A DNA stretch of 64,000 bases from PALSA-1353 sp050012375. Lineage in GTDB: Bacteria; Planctomycetota; Phycisphaerae; Tepidisphaerales; Tepidisphaeraceae. Of the stretch, positions 61,695 to 64,000 are shown in pieces. Where the stretch lies: NCBI GenBank assembly GCA_050012375.1, contig JBEKHH010000014.1:1-64000 (forward strand). Reading direction: 5' to 3'. The notes beneath the pieces are model-generated. The model did no database searches. It was given only the letters and a program-made list of their open reading frames with translations, and was not told the DNA's origin. Position 1 is the stretch's first letter; each line of letters starts with the position of its first letter. The position numbers and the translations under genes are program-made.

Positions 61695-64000
61695 ATGACT
61701 CGCGATGAACCGACCACATTTCAGTTGAGTGTCAGCGGCATTACTGCCGGGCATTGGCAATACGCCCCGATCATTGGCAAACGCGTGCGACGTCGAAGTC
61801 CGGGGACAAAAGTGGCGATGGAGCAATTGGAATCGCGCGTGATGTTATCGGTCGTGACGGTCAACGCCGGCACGGTCCTCCAGGCGGTCGATGTCGGCGC
61901 GCTAGGCGTGAACCTGACGCGGTGGGATGGGACCCTGAGCACTACGCAGACGGCGCAGATGCTCGAAGCGGCGGGCTTGAATTTCTTCCGCATTGGGGGC
62001 GGCGGCGAAATGGACAACGATGTGCATTTCAATGTGACCTACCAGTGGCAGGATCCCTTGCCGGCCATGGCGCAGGTGGTCCAATCGGTCGGCGGCACGG
62101 GCTTGGTGACCCTCGACTATGGGTCGGGAAGTCCGCAGGAAGCGGCGGCGGAAGTGGCCTACCTGGACGGCTCGCCCGCCGATACCACGGTGATCGGCAA
62201 CGGAGAGGAATACAACACCACCAGCAGTACGTGGGTGCAGGTGAATTGGCAGACCGTGGGCTATTGGGCCAGCCTCCGCGCGGCTACCCCGCTGGGTACG
62301 GATGACGGGTATAACTTTCTGCGCATTGGCCAAGCGGCGAGTTTTGGAATTAATTATTTCGAGGTCGGCAACGAAGAATACGGCAGTTGGGAAACCGACT
62401 ACCACGGCTCGGGGGGTGATACCGGCGCGGCTCACGATCCTGCCACCTACGCCAGTTTCTGCAATACGTTCTATAACCTCGCCAAGGAGATCGACCCCAA
62501 TATCTCCGTCGGCATCGACTCCCCGGGCCCGGGCGGCGATGAGAACAACTGGCTGGGCAGTGTTCTTACGGATGGTCTGAACGCGGGATTCATCCCGGGA
62601 TTCCTCTCTGATCACGTGTACCCGCAGAACGGGGGAAGCGAGTGGGATTCATACCTGCTGAACGATAGCGTGACCGACACCACCCAAAACGCGGGGGACC
62701 CCACGGACTGGACACAGCGTGCGGCGGATTACGAAACGGACCTGAAGAACGTTCTGGGGGCGACGAACGCCGCCAAGGTCCAGTTGTTCGTCACGGAGTT
62801 TAACTCCGTCAACGGCAGCCCTGGAAAGCAGACCACCAGCCTGGTGGGCGGCTTGTTCGTGGCGGAATCCATCGGCAACATGATCGAGAGCGGTTATTCC
62901 GGCATGATGTTCTGGGATCTGCGCAATGGCAACTGGCAGACGGGCGACAACAACTCCTCCAGCCTATACGGCTGGCGGGAAGGCGGTGACTTCGGGATGA
63001 TCGGATCTGCCTGGACTTCTGGAAGCGCCCCCGACACCGGCCCCTACATCGGCTATCCGACCTATTATGCCGAGGAATTGGCCTCGATGATGGTTCAAGC
63101 CGGCGGGAGCGTCGTTCAAGTCACCAGCGCTGATACGAACCTTTACGCTTACGGAGTTCTTGAGGCCAACGGCGATCTCGATCTGATGGTCATCAATGCG
63201 GACCCCAATTCCGCACACACCGACCAATTCAACGTCACCGGATTCGTAGCCAACGGGCAAGTCGAAGTGTGGCAGTATGGGGAGACCCAGGATACCGCTC
63301 AGGAAAATTCCGGCACCGGCGCTTCTTCGCTCGCCAATTCCACCGGCAGCGTCACGGTCACCAACCACGACTTCAGCTATTCATTCCCGCAGTATTCGAT
63401 GACGGTCCTGCAACTGTCGTCCATAGCCAAGCCGACGATCGCCCAGGCGGCGGCGGCCGCGCCCAATCCGGTGACCGGCACGACGGCCAACTTGAGCGTG
63501 CTGGGGTCGGAGAGCGGCACGGACGCCGGTTTGAACTATACGTGGTCAGTGACGGCCGCTCCCAGCGGCGCCGCGACGCCCACTTTCAGCGCCAATGGAA
63601 CCAACGCCGCCAAGAATACCACCGCGACGTTCTTCGCGGCCGGCCACTACACGTTCCTGGCGACGATCACCGACACCAACGCCCAGAGCGTCACCAGCAG
63701 CGTAAACGTCACCGTGAATCAAACGGTCACGACTGCTTTGGTCAGCCCGGCCTCGGCGGCGGTCGGCGAAGAAGGCACTAAACAATTCAGCGCCCTGGCC
63801 TACGACCAGTTCGGCGTAGTGCTGGCGACACAGCCGGCGTTCACCTGGAGCGTGGAAAACGGCGGAGGCTTGATCTCTTCCACCGGTTTATACGTTGCCC
63901 CTGATGCCACGGGCGCGGCGACCGTAATGGCTGCCTCGGGCTCCGTCAGCAACACCGCCACGGTAATCATTAGCAATCTCGCGGCGTCGCAGTTGGCGAT
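61695..64000 (+). CDS. Secreted clan GH-A glycosidase with Ig-like repeats, 5' part only
   Basis: An open frame from the ATG at 61695 runs off the window end (768 residues seen, no stop). The basic N-terminus leads to MEQLESRVMLS at residue 42, matching the LEPR-XLL type motif at the start of many giant planctomycete exported proteins. The catalytic domain shows YFEVGNEEYG (acid/base Glu227) and LFVTEFNSV (nucleophile Glu368), typical of clan GH-A enzymes such as alpha-L-arabinofuranosidases (GH51/GH39-like). From about residue 580, Ig-like or PKD-like repeats begin (NYTWSVTAAPSG; FSALAYDQFGVV). It probably degrades plant or algal polysaccharides at the cell surface. Family number is uncertain. 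Confidence 0.8.
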   Translation, partial: MTRDEPTTFQLSVSGITAGHWQYAPIIGKRVRRRSPGTKVAMEQLESRVMLSVVTVNAGTVLQAVDVGALGVNLTRWDGTLSTTQTAQMLEAAGLNFFRIGGGGEMDNDVHFNVTYQWQDPLPAMAQVVQSVGGTGLVTLDYGSGSPQEAAAEVAYLDGSPADTTVIGNGEEYNTTSSTWVQVNWQTVGYWASLRAATPLGTDDGYNFLRIGQAASFGINYFEVGNEEYGSWETDYHGSGGDTGAAHDPATYASFCNTFYNLAKEIDPNISVGIDSPGPGGDENNWLGSVLTDGLNAGFIPGFLSDHVYPQNGGSEWDSYLLNDSVTDTTQNAGDPTDWTQRAADYETDLKNVLGATNAAKVQLFVTEFNSVNGSPGKQTTSLVGGLFVAESIGNMIESGYSGMMFWDLRNGNWQTGDNNSSSLYGWREGGDFGMIGSAWTSGSAPDTGPYIGYPTYYAEELASMMVQAGGSVVQVTSADTNLYAYGVLEANGDLDLMVINADPNSAHTDQFNVTGFVANGQVEVWQYGETQDTAQENSGTGASSLANSTGSVTVTNHDFSYSFPQYSMTVLQLSSIAKPTIAQAAAAAPNPVTGTTANLSVLGSESGTDAGLNYTWSVTAAPSGAATPTFSANGTNAAKNTTATFFAAGHYTFLATITDTNAQSVTSSVNVTVNQTVTTALVSPASAAVGEEGTKQFSALAYDQFGVVLATQPAFTWSVENGGGLISSTGLYVAPDATGAATVMAASGSVSNTATVIISNLAASQLA

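Overview
The window is about 64 kb of GC-rich bacterial chromosome. I infer a planctomycete, most likely of class Phycisphaerae. The signs are a PEP-CTERM-type sorting tail with a dockerin-like segment (8409-10871), an N-terminal LEPR-XLL-like motif on a giant secreted glycosidase (from 61695), a 16S gene with no linked 23S or 5S, a DUF3467 protein, and housekeeping genes in small, functionally mixed clusters. This rests on family knowledge; no database search was possible.

Layout. 1-2070: dnaA with its upstream region. 2071-7721: a NitT/TauT-type ABC transporter (fused double permease plus ATPase), an M24-fold protein lacking its metal ligands, and a MoeB-rhodanese fusion. 7746-8422: a REP-associated transposase gene flanked by two large palindromes. 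8409-14063: carbohydrate and surface functions (twin-DTG PEP-CTERM protein, GH29 fucosidase, PilZ-like protein, CE7 esterase). 14144-19001: xseA, metK, mgtE and an acetyltransferase. 19106-25587: a frameshifted TPR-glycosyltransferase, a DUF3467 protein, a heptose-type kinase/nucleotidyltransferase with reversed domain order, a GT2 and a MATE transporter. 25621-29882: DinB, a duplicated MATE tail, and an ileS-purN operon preceded by what looks like a complete isoleucine-responsive attenuator. 30020-32849: an IS1380-family relic and a polytopic membrane protein. 33059-37385: an EmrA/EmrB/NodT-type efflux operon. 37515-41157: a Clp_N-cytochrome P450 fusion, a zinc-ribbon coiled-coil protein and a GT2. 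41452-48628 (minus strand): TPR protein, 16S rRNA, der, Gfo/Idh/MocA oxidoreductase and tyrS. 48729-57689: a GT39-like protein, then nadB, a methyltransferase, nuoC, murG, a thioredoxin-like protein, a lipoprotein and pyk. 57865-64000: ispG, three small genes, argC and the 5' part of a secreted clan GH-A glycosidase that runs off the window.

The most notable find is the ileS leader. A promoter-like TTGACC/TACAAT pair sits just upstream of an 18-codon reading frame with three consecutive Ile codons. Mutually exclusive RNA pairings follow, then an intrinsic terminator, then ileS-purN. Other points of interest are the Clp_N-P450 fusion, the REP/RAYT locus whose palindrome supplies the transposase stop codon, the inverted repeats that bracket the lone 16S gene and contain a boxA-like sequence, the reversed HldE-like enzyme, and several long intergenic palindromes, two of which are related copies 43 kb apart.
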